Below, piece after piece: positions 1 through 8,103 of a stretch of 64,000 bases of DNA. Origin of the DNA: Candidatus Coprenecus pullistercoris. Its GTDB lineage: Bacteria; Bacteroidota; Bacteroidia; Bacteroidales; UBA932. The notes under the pieces are model-generated. The model was not told the DNA's origin, searched no databases, and saw nothing but the letters and a program-made list of their open reading frames with translations. Made by a program: the position numbers and the translations under genes. Where the stretch lies: NCBI GenBank assembly GCA_019116965.1, contig DXAT01000021.1:1-64000 (forward strand). The letters run 5' to 3'. Numbering within the stretch: the stretch's first letter is position 1; each line of letters starts with the position of its first letter.

Positions 1-5
1 CCTTT
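1..5 (+). rRNA. possible last bases of a 16S rRNA gene (partial)
   Basis: The window opens with CCTTT followed by TTGGAGA. 16S rRNA genes end in ...CCTCCTTT, and in Bacteroidales the spacer often continues with a TGGAG-like sequence, so these bases may be the extreme 3' end of 16S. The match is only about five bases; the main support is the tRNA-Ile/tRNA-Ala pair just downstream, the usual content of a 16S-23S spacer. This is inference. Confidence 0.4.
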
Positions 6-59
6 TTGGAGATCCAAGACTCTGGCTCATTCGGAATTAGTCTTTTTATATTATATGTT

Positions 60-75
60 GCACCTTTCGGGGTGC
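60..75 (+). other. small hairpin in the spacer upstream of tRNA-Ile
   Basis: GCACC and GGTGC pair around a six-base TTTCGG loop. No T-run follows, so it is not a terminator. It lies seven bases before tRNA-Ile and may be a processing stem in a stable-RNA precursor. Confidence 0.4.
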
Positions 76-81
76 AATTAC

Positions 82-155
82 AGTCCCGTAGCTCAGTTGG
101 TTAGAGCACTACACTGATAATGTAGGGGTCAGCGGTTCAAGTCCGCTCGGGACTA
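82..155 (+). tRNA. tRNA-Ile (anticodon GAT)
   Basis: The cloverleaf is visible. Acceptor arms AGTCCCG and CGGGACT pair, the anticodon stem CTACA/TGTAG encloses the loop CTGATAA with anticodon GAT, and a GGTTCAAGTCC T-arm is present. The 3' CCA is not encoded. It is followed 30 bases later by tRNA-Ala, the pair classically found between 16S and 23S rRNA genes. Confidence 0.97.
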
Positions 156-185
156 CATTCAGTGCTTCAGGGCTGAATTTTTTTC

Positions 186-259
186 GGGGGGCTAGCTCAG
201 TTGGCTAGAGCGCCTGCCTTGCAAGCAGGAGGTCAAGGGTTCGACTCCCTTGCTCTCCA
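186..259 (+). tRNA. tRNA-Ala (anticodon TGC)
   Basis: Acceptor arms GGGGGGC and GCTCTCC pair with two G-U wobbles. The anticodon stem CCTGC/GCAGG encloses CTTGCAA (anticodon TGC), and the T-arm contains GGTTCGACTCC. The 3' CCA is not encoded. A strong terminator follows within 15 bases, where a normal rRNA operon would continue into 23S rRNA. Confidence 0.97.
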
Positions 260-270
260 CAAGATTCAAA

Positions 271-310
271 AGGCTGTGTCGAAATGCAGATTTCGGTCAC
301 AGCTTTTTTA
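271..310 (+). terminator. Rho-independent terminator after tRNA-Ala
   Basis: GCTGTG pairs with CACAGC, and inside it CGAAAT pairs with ATTTCG, around a GCAG loop. A run of six T follows at 304-309. It should end the tRNA-Ile/tRNA-Ala transcript before any 23S gene. An ATG at 284 lies inside this hairpin and is therefore rejected as the start of the next gene. Confidence 0.85.
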
Positions 311-334
311 GTATATGCGCTAATTTACCTCAAT

Positions 335-1633
335 ATGACAAGAACATCTTTCGGAATCATCATAGTCGTTACAGTGGCTCTGCTCTCGTCGGCGGGCTGT
401 AAGATGCCCGTTGCCGGGTCCGGCAGTCTTACCGGACGGGTGACGATGCTTTCAACGGGCCAGCCCATGAAGGGAGTGGCCGTGGTGTACGGAGATTCGG
501 CGGTCTATACAGGTGATGACGGCACCTATCTGTATGAGGGGATACCTGACGGCCTCCAGGGTGTCAGCTTTGTCATGGACGGATATTACAAAGTCATGCA
601 GCAAGTGACAATACCCGACGGAGGTACGGCCGCCTGTGATGCACAGCTGGATATCATGGTCACCGGTTGGGCGGCAGGAGGCGAGGAAAGCGGATACGGA
701 ACGGTTCTGCGGACTTCGGATGCCGGTCGGACCTGGGTGCGTCAGGGCAATACTTCGATGATCCCGGCTGTCAGGCTTACCGATGTGTGTGCTGTGGACG
801 ACATGACCTGCTGGATAGCCGGCGAGGCGGATACGGTCTCTCTCAGGACCGTGCTCCTGCATACGGCCGACGGAGGCCAGACCTGGACCAATCAGGGTAA
901 CTCAGTAAGCGGACTTCCTCCGGTCTCCATTGCGGCTGTTATCGCTCAGAACAGCGATACGGCGTGGGCGGCAGTCTCGGATACATGTATGATAATCAAG
1001 ACTACAAACGGCGGTAGCTCCTGGAGTGTGTGCCGTGAATCCCAGGCTGTTGTCTCCTATTCAGCTCTGACAAGGGCTGCTTCAGGGGAAATATGGGCCT
1101 GCGGACAGAGTTCTGCGGGCGGCGTTGCGGTTGAGTATTCGCCGGACGGAGGACGCACCTGGTCCGAGTATGAGGTAGGTGCCGCGTATGCACTTCAGGT
1201 GCCTACGGATATATGTGCGGTCTCCCCGTCATCTCTATATCTTACCGGAACCAATGCCATGGGCGTGCTTTTTTCTTCCGACAAGGGACGCTCCTGGCGT
1301 TCTGTTCAAAGCGATGGAGCCGGACTGCTGTCCATGGATGTCTGCGGGGACGGTCAGGTATGGGTGTGCGGTGAGAACGGGACTATGTACATTTCGGCTG
1401 ACGGATTCAGCACAAGCCGCCGGCTTTCTCCGGCGGACATGTATCCGGGCGGGGTAATTACCTCGGTCTCGTTTCTCAGGGACGGCCAGAGAGGCGCATT
1501 CTCCGTAGTATCGTCGACCGGGGCTACCGGAAGTGTGCTCTACTCGACGGATGGAGGAGTTAATTGGAGCGAAAGCTCGCTGCCGTTTGAATTCAGCCTT
1601 GAGTCTTTGGATTTTGTAGGCGGCAGCAATTAG
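335..1633 (+). CDS. putative lipoprotein with Asp-box (BNR/YCF48-like) beta-propeller repeats
   Basis: A 432-residue predicted lipoprotein. The ATG at 335 is chosen because it gives a clean lipoprotein signal with LSSAGC ending at Cys22; an in-frame ATG at 284 falls inside the upstream terminator. Residues about 31-108 resemble a carboxypeptidase-regulatory-like beta-sandwich (GRVTMLSTGQPMKGV, then TGDDGTY and a GIPDG turn). The rest contains at least six Asp-box motifs of the form (S/T)xDxGxxW, including TSDAGRTW, TADGGQTW, SPDGGRTW, SSDKGRSW and STDGGVNW, which mark beta-propellers of the sialidase/Ycf48 type. I see no sialidase catalytic residues, so a binding or scaffold role on the cell surface or in the periplasm is more likely. 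Ligand unknown. Confidence 0.8.
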   Translation: MTRTSFGIIIVVTVALLSSAGCKMPVAGSGSLTGRVTMLSTGQPMKGVAVVYGDSAVYTGDDGTYLYEGIPDGLQGVSFVMDGYYKVMQQVTIPDGGTAACDAQLDIMVTGWAAGGEESGYGTVLRTSDAGRTWVRQGNTSMIPAVRLTDVCAVDDMTCWIAGEADTVSLRTVLLHTADGGQTWTNQGNSVSGLPPVSIAAVIAQNSDTAWAAVSDTCMIIKTTNGGSSWSVCRESQAVVSYSALTRAASGEIWACGQSSAGGVAVEYSPDGGRTWSEYEVGAAYALQVPTDICAVSPSSLYLTGTNAMGVLFSSDKGRSWRSVQSDGAGLLSMDVCGDGQVWVCGENGTMYISADGFSTSRRLSPADMYPGGVITSVSFLRDGQRGAFSVVSSTGATGSVLYSTDGGVNWSESSLPFEFSLESLDFVGGSN

Positions 1634-1708
1634 TCTGGCATGGGATTTGCAATGTATATAATTGATAGTTTTTTCATAGGTTAAGTTTTAGGTTAAGTTA
1701 AGTATTGA

Positions 1709-1743
1709 GAGTTCTGCGTCGTGAGATGCGGAACTCTTTTTTT
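1709..1743 (+). terminator. Rho-independent terminator after the Asp-box lipoprotein
   Basis: GAGTTCTGCGTC and GATGCGGAACTC pair with two wobbles around a GTGA loop, followed by seven T. It lies 76 bases after the stop codon and before the convergent cyclophilin gene. The rest of 1634-1779 is AT-rich and shows nothing else. Confidence 0.85.
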
Positions 1744-1779
1744 GCTTTCATGCTTCCGCAGTATGGCGTAAGCCCGTCA

Positions 1780-2457
1780 TCAGATGACGGGCATTATCTT
1801 GAGTATTCTTATGTCGTTCAGAGGACGGGACATGTTGTCCGTGCGGACTGAGGCGATGCGGTCTATGACATCCAGTCCCTCGAGTGTCTCGCCGAATACG
1901 GTGTATTCTCCGTCGAGCTGTGCGCATGCCTCCTCATTGTGTACGATGTAGAACTGGGAGCCGGAGGATTCCTTGTCGGGGTTGACGAGGTCGCTCTGGC
2001 GGGCTGCTGCCAACGCTCCTTTCTTGTGTGTATGGTTGGGCAGAATCTCGGCCGGAATGGTGTATCCGGGGCCGCCTGTGCCGTAGAGGGATGATTTGTC
2101 GGGATCCTTGGTGTAGGGGTCTCCGGTCTGAATCATGAAATTGTAGATGACCCTGTGGAAAAGCAGGCTGTCATAGTAGCGCTCTGAGGCGAGCTTGACG
2201 AAGTTGTCTCTGTGGAGCGGCGTGTCCTTGTAGAGCTGGATGATGATGGAGCCCTGAGTCGTCAGAATCTCGAAGACGGGCTCTTCCGGCAGATCGGCCG
2301 GGTTGAATGCAAGTGTTGAGTCCATGGGTGTGTTCTGCTGTGTTGTGTCGTTGCCGTCACTGGGATCCAGAGGAGCCCCGTTGTTGTTTTTACTGTTGTC
2401 GCAGGATGCCGCGGCAAATGCGCCTACCAGCATCCAGATAAAAAATTTTGATTTCAT
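1780..2457 (-). CDS. cyclophilin-type peptidyl-prolyl cis-trans isomerase, lipoprotein
   Basis: A 225-residue PPIase that should catalyse cis-trans isomerisation of X-Pro bonds in the periplasm. The N-terminus is a lipoprotein signal (FAAASC, Cys19) followed by an Asn/Asp/Thr-rich linker to about residue 55. The cyclophilin domain follows, with TQGSIIIQLY, LLFHRVIYNFMIQTGDP (active-site Arg and the FxxQxGDP strand), GSQFYIV and the DGEYTVFGETLEGLDVID ending. The insert around YTKDPDKSSLYGTGGPGY is usual for Bacteroidota members. It is divergent from the patatin gene, with which it shares an unusual overlapping promoter region. Confidence 0.93.
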   Translation of the reverse strand: MKSKFFIWMLVGAFAAASCDNSKNNNGAPLDPSDGNDTTQQNTPMDSTLAFNPADLPEEPVFEILTTQGSIIIQLYKDTPLHRDNFVKLASERYYDSLLFHRVIYNFMIQTGDPYTKDPDKSSLYGTGGPGYTIPAEILPNHTHKKGALAAARQSDLVNPDKESSGSQFYIVHNEEACAQLDGEYTVFGETLEGLDVIDRIASVRTDNMSRPLNDIRILKIMPVI

Positions 2458-2478
2458 AACGATGTTTCTGTATCTTTG
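2447..2478 (+). promoter_or_regulatory. promoter for the patatin-like gene (TTTG-N20-TATCTTTG)
   Basis: TTTG at 2447-2450 and TATCTTTG at 2471-2478, 20 bases apart, match the Bacteroidota housekeeping promoter (-33 TTTG, -7 TAnnTTTG). Transcription would start near 2483, 17 bases before the ATG at 2500, which argues against the TTG at 2476. Confidence 0.75.
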
Positions 2479-2488
2479 AGTGATTTTA

Positions 2489-2522
2489 CAAAGATAGTAA
2501 TGGTATTCCGAAAAATCTCAAA
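2489..2522 (-). promoter_or_regulatory. promoter for the cyclophilin gene, face to face with the patatin promoter
   Basis: On the minus strand TATCTTTG occupies 2496-2489 and TTTG occupies 2522-2519, 22 bases apart. Its -7 box and the plus-strand -7 box (2471-2478) form an exact 8-bp inverted repeat separated by 10 bases. The two start sites would lie within a few bases of each other and transcribe through each other's promoter. Confidence 0.6.
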
Positions 2523-4833
2523 CTTTTTTGTTTTATTTTTCATCCTGTCGCTTGTGCCGGCCTCAGGGCAGTCTGTCGGGCTGGTGCTGAGCGGTGGAGG
2601 AGCCAAGGGCCTTTCTCATATCGGAGTGATTAAGGCTTTGGAAGAGAACGGAATACCTATAGATTACATCTCGGGGACATCCATCGGCTCCATCGTCGGA
2701 GGTCTTTATGCCATAGGCATGTCGCCGGATGACATGACGGCGATGATGAAGACAAAGGAATTTCAGGACTGGTATACCGGAAAGGGAGAGAGGGAGTTCT
2801 TCACTTATCTGTATTCGGGGTATCCCACTCCGTCAATGGTGACCATCAATATGAAATGGGACGAGAAGGAACTCGAGCGCGGCCGCAGAAAGGTCAAGAT
2901 ATCCCTGCCGACATCCCTCGTGTCTCCTTTCCCCATGGATATCGCCTTTGTGCAGATGTTTGCCAATGCCTCCGCGGCGGCCGGCTATGATTTCGACCGT
3001 CTTATGATACCTTTTTTCTGTGTATCCGCAGATGTGATGCACAAGCGTCCGTATGTCTCGGACAGCGGGGATCTCGGCTCGGCCATCAGGGCCTCAATGA
3101 CATTTCCAGCCTATTTCAAGCCGATAAAGATAGACTCGCTGCTGCTTTTCGACGGCGGGTTCTACAACAATTTCCCATGGGAGATCATGCGGGACAGGTA
3201 TCATCCGGATTTCATCATCGGAGCCAAGTGCGTGAGGGGAGAGCCTATCAGCGCTGATCAGGATGATCTGTACAAGCAGCTCGAAACCATAATGACAGTG
3301 GATACGGACTATGATATTCCCGAGCAGGATGGTATACTGATATCCGGAGTGTATGACTATTCCCTGTTGGAATTCGACAAGATAGACGAATTGGTGCGGA
3401 AAGGCTACGACAATGCCATGTCCGTGATGGACTCCATCCTGTTGCGTGTCGACAGGCGGCGGAGCAAGGAGGCTGTGGATTCGATGCGTATCGCGTTCAG
3501 GGAAAAGTGCCTCAATCTGGAATTCGACTCAGTGGATGTGCAGGGCCCTTTGACGGAAGAGCAGAAGCGGTATATCGCGGCCACAGTGACCGACAAGAAG
3601 GACACCTTCTCGTTCAATCACGCCAAGAGGGGTTATTACAGGATATTGTCCACCAATGCACTGCAGTCGTTCTATCCGACAGCGGTACTCGGCAGTGACT
3701 CCCTGTTCGTACTGCGTCTTCAGACCACGCCTAAGAATGCACTGTCCCTGTCTGTCGGAGGCAATATATCCTCATCGTCCCTTATGCAGGGGTATGTGGG
3801 ACTGTCGCATATCCATTTTTCCCGCCATCCCTGGAATGCCGCCTTCAATGTGGACATCGGCCAGTTCTTTACCGGAGCCGGTCTGTATTTCCGTCAGCAC
3901 ATAGGCATAAAGCCGCTTTTCCTCTATGAAGTGATGCTGAACGCCCACCGTTTTGATTATTTCGGAAGCAGCCAGGGGATCCTCTTCTCCAGGTCGCTGG
4001 CGTCCAATCAGTGTGCTACCGAGTATTATCTCACGCTGAACATGGGGACTCCCATATCCTACAACAGCAGTATACTCCTGGAGTTCGGAGTTACCGGAGG
4101 AATCAACAGATACGACTATTTTCCTGCGGAGAACTATACCCAGTACGATGTCAAGGACAGGACCTATCTCTCATATTTCACTACCCGTCTGAAGATGGCG
4201 CAGACGACACTGGATTACAGTATGTATCCGTCCTCGGGCAGGAGAAGGCTGCTGGAGTTCCGCTATATACTCAGCTATGAGAGACATTTTGACGGTACCA
4301 TGTTTCCCGGTGCGGTTCCGGCTGAGAATCCGGTCAACAATACTTTCCTTGTCCGTCTCAATCTGGAGGACTATTACGATCTCGGACGCTGGTTCTCTCT
4401 TGGGTACAATCTGGATGTCACTGTGTCCAATCCTATCAATCTGAGTGACTATACCTCCACCATGATGACAGCTCCCGCGTTCCAGCCTACAGTACACAGC
4501 AAGACAATGATGCTCGGTGCATACAGGGCACCGATATACGCCGGATTGACCGTGTCTCCGATAATCAAGTTCACCGGTACGGTATTCCTGCATCTTACAG
4601 GCGGATATTTCCAGCCGTACCGCGCCATTGTCCAGACGGCGGAAGGCGGATATGAGTATTCAGATGTGTTTCCCCGCGGAGGATTCCTGGGCAATGCGGC
4701 GATAGTGTGGCAGTCTCCCATAGGCCCGGTGTCGCTTTCATGCGCGTACTATGAGAAAGGGGAGAGGACCAAGTGGTATCCTTCGTTCAATATCGGTTTC
4801 CTGATATTCAGGGAGCACGGACTGAGAAACTGA
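2500..4833 (+). CDS. patatin-like phospholipase with C-terminal outer-membrane beta-barrel
   Basis: A 777-residue exported protein. The ATG at 2500 is preferred to a TTG at 2476 because the latter overlaps the -7 promoter box; it gives a signal peptide ending near PASGQ. The patatin domain follows directly: oxyanion loop GGGAKG (about 32-37), nucleophile motif GTSIG with Ser61, and FDGGFYNNFP with the dyad Asp near 218. After a linker (about 330-390) the rest is rich in alternating aromatic strands (FNVDIGQFFTGAGLYFRQ, SYERHFDGTMFPG) and ends as an Omp85/surface-antigen-like barrel. This patatin-barrel arrangement resembles PlpD-type autotransporters. Likely role: phospholipid hydrolysis at or outside the outer membrane; substrate unknown. 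Confidence 0.9.
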   Translation: MVFRKISNFFVLFFILSLVPASGQSVGLVLSGGGAKGLSHIGVIKALEENGIPIDYISGTSIGSIVGGLYAIGMSPDDMTAMMKTKEFQDWYTGKGEREFFTYLYSGYPTPSMVTINMKWDEKELERGRRKVKISLPTSLVSPFPMDIAFVQMFANASAAAGYDFDRLMIPFFCVSADVMHKRPYVSDSGDLGSAIRASMTFPAYFKPIKIDSLLLFDGGFYNNFPWEIMRDRYHPDFIIGAKCVRGEPISADQDDLYKQLETIMTVDTDYDIPEQDGILISGVYDYSLLEFDKIDELVRKGYDNAMSVMDSILLRVDRRRSKEAVDSMRIAFREKCLNLEFDSVDVQGPLTEEQKRYIAATVTDKKDTFSFNHAKRGYYRILSTNALQSFYPTAVLGSDSLFVLRLQTTPKNALSLSVGGNISSSSLMQGYVGLSHIHFSRHPWNAAFNVDIGQFFTGAGLYFRQHIGIKPLFLYEVMLNAHRFDYFGSSQGILFSRSLASNQCATEYYLTLNMGTPISYNSSILLEFGVTGGINRYDYFPAENYTQYDVKDRTYLSYFTTRLKMAQTTLDYSMYPSSGRRRLLEFRYILSYERHFDGTMFPGAVPAENPVNNTFLVRLNLEDYYDLGRWFSLGYNLDVTVSNPINLSDYTSTMMTAPAFQPTVHSKTMMLGAYRAPIYAGLTVSPIIKFTGTVFLHLTGGYFQPYRAIVQTAEGGYEYSDVFPRGGFLGNAAIVWQSPIGPVSLSCAYYEKGERTKWYPSFNIGFLIFREHGLRN

Positions 4834-4848
4834 TAATCGTTCTGCGGT

Positions 4849-6339
4849 ATGGGTATGCGTCAGATACTTGGAAAGCTCGCCGGGCAGACGGCCATCTACG
4901 GGACCAGCACGATCGTGGCCCGTTTTCTTAATTACATGCTTCTGCCTCTGTACACCTATACGCTGTCCACTTCCGACTATGGTGTGCTTACGGAGTTCAT
5001 GTCCTATATCGCCGTGCTGCAGGTGCTGCTGACGCTCGGTCTGGAGACCGGCTGCTTCCGTTTCGCCAATAAGGAGGGGTATGAGCCGCGGAAGGTGTTT
5101 TCCGGAGCACTTATGGCCGTATCCGCAGTGTCGGCCGTGTTCCTGCTGCTGATGATTGTTTTCGGCGGTGATCTGTCTGTGCGGATGGGATATGCCGGAT
5201 ACCGGAGCCTGTACATATACATGGGAGTGATTCTGCTCTCGGACAGTATAACCGCCATACTTTTCGCCAAGCTGCGCTGTGAGTCGAAGGCCTGGCGGTT
5301 CGCCGCTTTCAAGACCCTGAAGATACTTACCGAGGCCGGGTCCAACCTCCTGCTGTTCCTGTGGTATCCCGGCTATGCTTCATCGCATCCGGACAACCTG
5401 CTTTCCGGTCTGATTCCGGCGGAACCGGATTTCTCGTATCCTGTATTTTCCATAGTCGTTAGCTGCGTGGTGTGCCTGCTGCTGTTTGTGCCTGACCTTC
5501 TTCGTCTGCGTCTGTCGCCGGACAGCAGGACATTGAAAAGAATGCTGCGCTATTCCCTGCCTCTGATGGTCGCAGGTCTGCCGGGGGTGATGAACGATTT
5601 TCTGGACCGTATCCTCTTCCGTTTCTTCAATGTGGATGATGCCCTGTGGAGGGCGGATCTGGGGATATATCAGGCAGGAGTGAAGGTGGCGGTCATCATG
5701 TCTCTGTTCGTGCAGATGTTCCGTTTTGCCGCCGAACCCTTCTTTTTCTCCAACACCGGTAAGAAAGACTTCAAGAAGGTGTATGCCTCTGTCATGGAGT
5801 ATTTCGTCATGTTCTGCATGCTGATATTCCTCGGTGTAGTGTTTTACCTTGATGTCATAGAGCTGATAGTAGGCCGGGATTTCCGTGCCGGCATGGACAT
5901 AGTGCCCGTGATGCTTCTGGCGTATATGATGATGGGCATGCTGTTCAATGTCTCGATGTGGTACAAACTGTCGGACCGCTCATCGTTTGCCATATACATT
6001 ACGGCGGCGGGTCTGGTGGTCACGGCGGTGATCAATATCCGTTTCCTGCCGGTGTATTCCTATCATGCGGCCGCCTGGGGACATTTCGCAAGCTATCTCG
6101 TGATGCTCGTGCTCAGTACGCTGCTCGGCAACAGATACTATCCTATCCCATACCGATGGGGACGGATACTCATGATCATAGGCTTCGGGCTCGTGCTGTA
6201 CGCCATCGCCATGGCAGTGCCGGATACTCTTCCTCACGGCTGGACTTTAGCTGTCCGGACATGCCTCATACTGGTCTATCTGGCCGGTCTTTATATATTG
6301 GAAAAATACTTAAAACGACATAAGCGACATGAAAGTTAG
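4849..6339 (+). CDS. polysaccharide flippase, MOP superfamily (Wzx/MurJ-like)
   Basis: A 496-residue integral membrane protein with 12 or more hydrophobic segments and a short basic C-terminus. The start [20 protein letters not shown] and the following [13 protein letters not shown] are typical of oligosaccharide flippases. Such proteins move undecaprenyl-linked sugars or lipid II across the inner membrane. It starts 15 bases after the patatin gene and overlaps dut by 11 bases, so the genes are co-transcribed. Neighbouring murF and a glycosyltransferase fit an envelope-precursor role, but the substrate (O-antigen-like unit or lipid II) cannot be told from sequence alone. ATGs at codons 1 and 3 are both possible. 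Confidence 0.85.
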   Translation: MGMRQILGKLAGQTAIYGTSTIVARFLNYMLLPLYTYTLSTSDYGVLTEFMSYIAVLQVLLTLGLETGCFRFANKEGYEPRKVFSGALMAVSAVSAVFLLLMIVFGGDLSVRMGYAGYRSLYIYMGVILLSDSITAILFAKLRCESKAWRFAAFKTLKILTEAGSNLLLFLWYPGYASSHPDNLLSGLIPAEPDFSYPVFSIVVSCVVCLLLFVPDLLRLRLSPDSRTLKRMLRYSLPLMVAGLPGVMNDFLDRILFRFFNVDDALWRADLGIYQAGVKVAVIMSLFVQMFRFAAEPFFFSNTGKKDFKKVYASVMEYFVMFCMLIFLGVVFYLDVIELIVGRDFRAGMDIVPVMLLAYMMMGMLFNVSMWYKLSDRSSFAIYITAAGLVVTAVINIRFLPVYSYHAAAWGHFASYLVMLVLSTLLGNRYYPIPYRWGRILMIIGFGLVLYAIAMAVPDTLPHGWTLAVRTCLILVYLAGLYILEKYLKRHKRHES

Positions 6340-6763
6340 AATAGTGAACAAGTCACACTTCGGACTGCCCTCATATTCCACGCCCCTTTCGGCCGGCATG
6401 GATCTGCGTGCCGACATAGAGGAGCCCCTGAGGCTCGGTCCGCTGCAGAGGGCCCTGGTGCCCACCGGACTGTATATAGAATTGCCCGAGGGCTATGAGG
6501 CCCAGATACGTCCGCGCAGCGGTCTGGCCATCAAGCACGGCATATCATTGGTAAATACTCCGGGGACGGTGGATGCGGACTACCGTGGTGAGATAAAGGT
6601 CATACTGGTCAATCTCTCTTCCGAGGAGTTTGTGATAAATCCAGGAGAGCGCATCGCCCAGATGGTGGTGGCGCGCCACGAGAGAGTGGAGTGGGAGGAG
6701 ACAGAGGTGCTGAGCGGCAGCGAGAGAGGGGACGGAGGTTTCGGCTCAACAGGCAGAAAATAG
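6329..6763 (+). CDS. dut: deoxyuridine 5'-triphosphate nucleotidohydrolase (dUTPase)
   Basis: A 144-residue trimeric-type dUTPase converting dUTP to dUMP and pyrophosphate, which supplies dTMP synthesis and prevents uracil misincorporation. All five family motifs are seen: [18 protein letters not shown], the uracil-binding segment [13 protein letters not shown] with its catalytic Asp, ERIAQMV, and the C-terminal arm [12 protein letters not shown]. Length is normal. It overlaps the flippase by 11 bases and ends 8 bases before murF. Confidence 0.98.
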   Translation: MKVRIVNKSHFGLPSYSTPLSAGMDLRADIEEPLRLGPLQRALVPTGLYIELPEGYEAQIRPRSGLAIKHGISLVNTPGTVDADYRGEIKVILVNLSSEEFVINPGERIAQMVVARHERVEWEETEVLSGSERGDGGFGSTGRK

Positions 6764-6771
6764 CTGAGAAT

Positions 6772-8091
6772 ATGGGGAAATACTTGGAAAACAGGCTGTA
6801 TGATGCGTTTCTGTCCAGCCGCGGAGTCTCTACTGACAGCAGGAGAATAGAGCCGGGCCGGATGTTCTTTGCTCTCAGGGGAGACAATTTCGACGGTAAT
6901 AAGTTTGCAGTTGCGGCGCTTGAGGCCGGTGCGGCGTGGGCTGTCGTCTCGGCGGATAGCGGACTGTCTGGAGACAGGCTCATCGTAGTGGATGATACTC
7001 TTGAGGCTCTTCAGACTTTGGCGAGGATGCACCGTTCCAGATTCCGGATACCGGTCATAGGCCTGACCGGAACCAACGGCAAGACGACTACGAAGGAACT
7101 CATGTGTGCCGTGCTGTCCTCGAAGTACAGGGTTACGGCCACAGAAGGCAATCTCAACAATCATATCGGGGTACCGCTTACCCTGCTGCGTATCACGGAG
7201 GGCACTGAGGCTGCCGTGATAGAGATGGGGGCCAATCATCCGGGAGAGATTGCTGCGCTTGCTTCCATAGCGCTTCCAGACTACGGTCTGGTCACCAATG
7301 TCGGCAAGGCTCATTTGGAAGGCTTCGGTTCGTTCGAGGGAGTAAAGAGGACTAAGGGAGAGCTGTATGACTACCTGCAGCGCACCGGTGACACGGTATT
7401 TCTCAATGCAGATGATCCGGACCTGTGCGCCATGGCCGCCCAAAGACCGGACCTGCGGATTGTCCGTTATGGAGTGGGCGCTTCCGGAGCAGAGGTACTG
7501 CCGGGTACGGAGAGTGAACCGTATCTGCGCATGGAACTTCCTGACGGCGTGCAGGTGAGGACTCATCTGATAGGCTCTTACAATGCTCCGAATGTGATGG
7601 CCGCCATGTGTGTCGGGCAATATTTCGGGATAGCCGAGGAGGCAGCGGCTGCGGCTGTGGAGGCATACATGCCATCCAACCTGCGCTCGCAGTTGGAGAG
7701 GACAGACCGCAATCTGCTTGTGCTGGACACCTACAATGCCAATCCTTCGAGCATGAAGGCCTCGCTCGGTAATTTCGCCGCTTCGCATTTCTGTCATAAG
7801 GTTCTTATTCTCGGTCAGATGCTTGAGCTTGGAGAGGACTCGTTGCAGGAACACCGCAGGGTGATTTCCATGGCCGCCGGCATGAAGGGCTGCGAGAGGG
7901 CGGTATTTGTAGGCGGAGAGTTTGAGAAAGCCGCCGCCGGCTTTCCTGATGCTTCCGACAGCCGTTTTGAGTTCTGTTCCGATGTGGATCATGCCCGCTC
8001 CCTGTTGGAGCACAGGCCTCTGAACGGGTGTACTGTGCTTTTGAAAGGCTCCAATGCCGTGCGCCTGCCGCTACTTAAGGATGTATTGTAA
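6772..8091 (+). CDS. murF: UDP-N-acetylmuramoyl-tripeptide--D-alanyl-D-alanine ligase
   Basis: A 439-residue cytoplasmic Mur ligase adding D-Ala-D-Ala to the UDP-MurNAc-tripeptide. The ATG at 6772 is used; the frame is open further upstream but that would run into dut. Seen in order: N-terminal MurF domain (STDSRRIEPGRMFFALRG), ATP-binding [36 protein letters not shown], and the C-terminal domain with DTYNANPSSMKASL. It is the one mur ligase missing from the division cluster at 42-57 kb and is here coupled to dut. Confidence 0.97.
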   Translation: MGKYLENRLYDAFLSSRGVSTDSRRIEPGRMFFALRGDNFDGNKFAVAALEAGAAWAVVSADSGLSGDRLIVVDDTLEALQTLARMHRSRFRIPVIGLTGTNGKTTTKELMCAVLSSKYRVTATEGNLNNHIGVPLTLLRITEGTEAAVIEMGANHPGEIAALASIALPDYGLVTNVGKAHLEGFGSFEGVKRTKGELYDYLQRTGDTVFLNADDPDLCAMAAQRPDLRIVRYGVGASGAEVLPGTESEPYLRMELPDGVQVRTHLIGSYNAPNVMAAMCVGQYFGIAEEAAAAAVEAYMPSNLRSQLERTDRNLLVLDTYNANPSSMKASLGNFAASHFCHKVLILGQMLELGEDSLQEHRRVISMAAGMKGCERAVFVGGEFEKAAAGFPDASDSRFEFCSDVDHARSLLEHRPLNGCTVLLKGSNAVRLPLLKDVL

Positions 8092-8103
8092 AAACCGACG
8101 GAG

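Noticed and set aside
284-334. Upstream ATG extending the Asp-box lipoprotein by 17 residues
   Set aside because: It lies in the stem of the tRNA-Ala terminator, and the extension would bury the lipoprotein signal.
6580-8013. Long open frame antisense to murF (477 codons)
   Set aside because: It mirrors the reading frame of a clear murF, has no recognisable domain and no promoter or start context.
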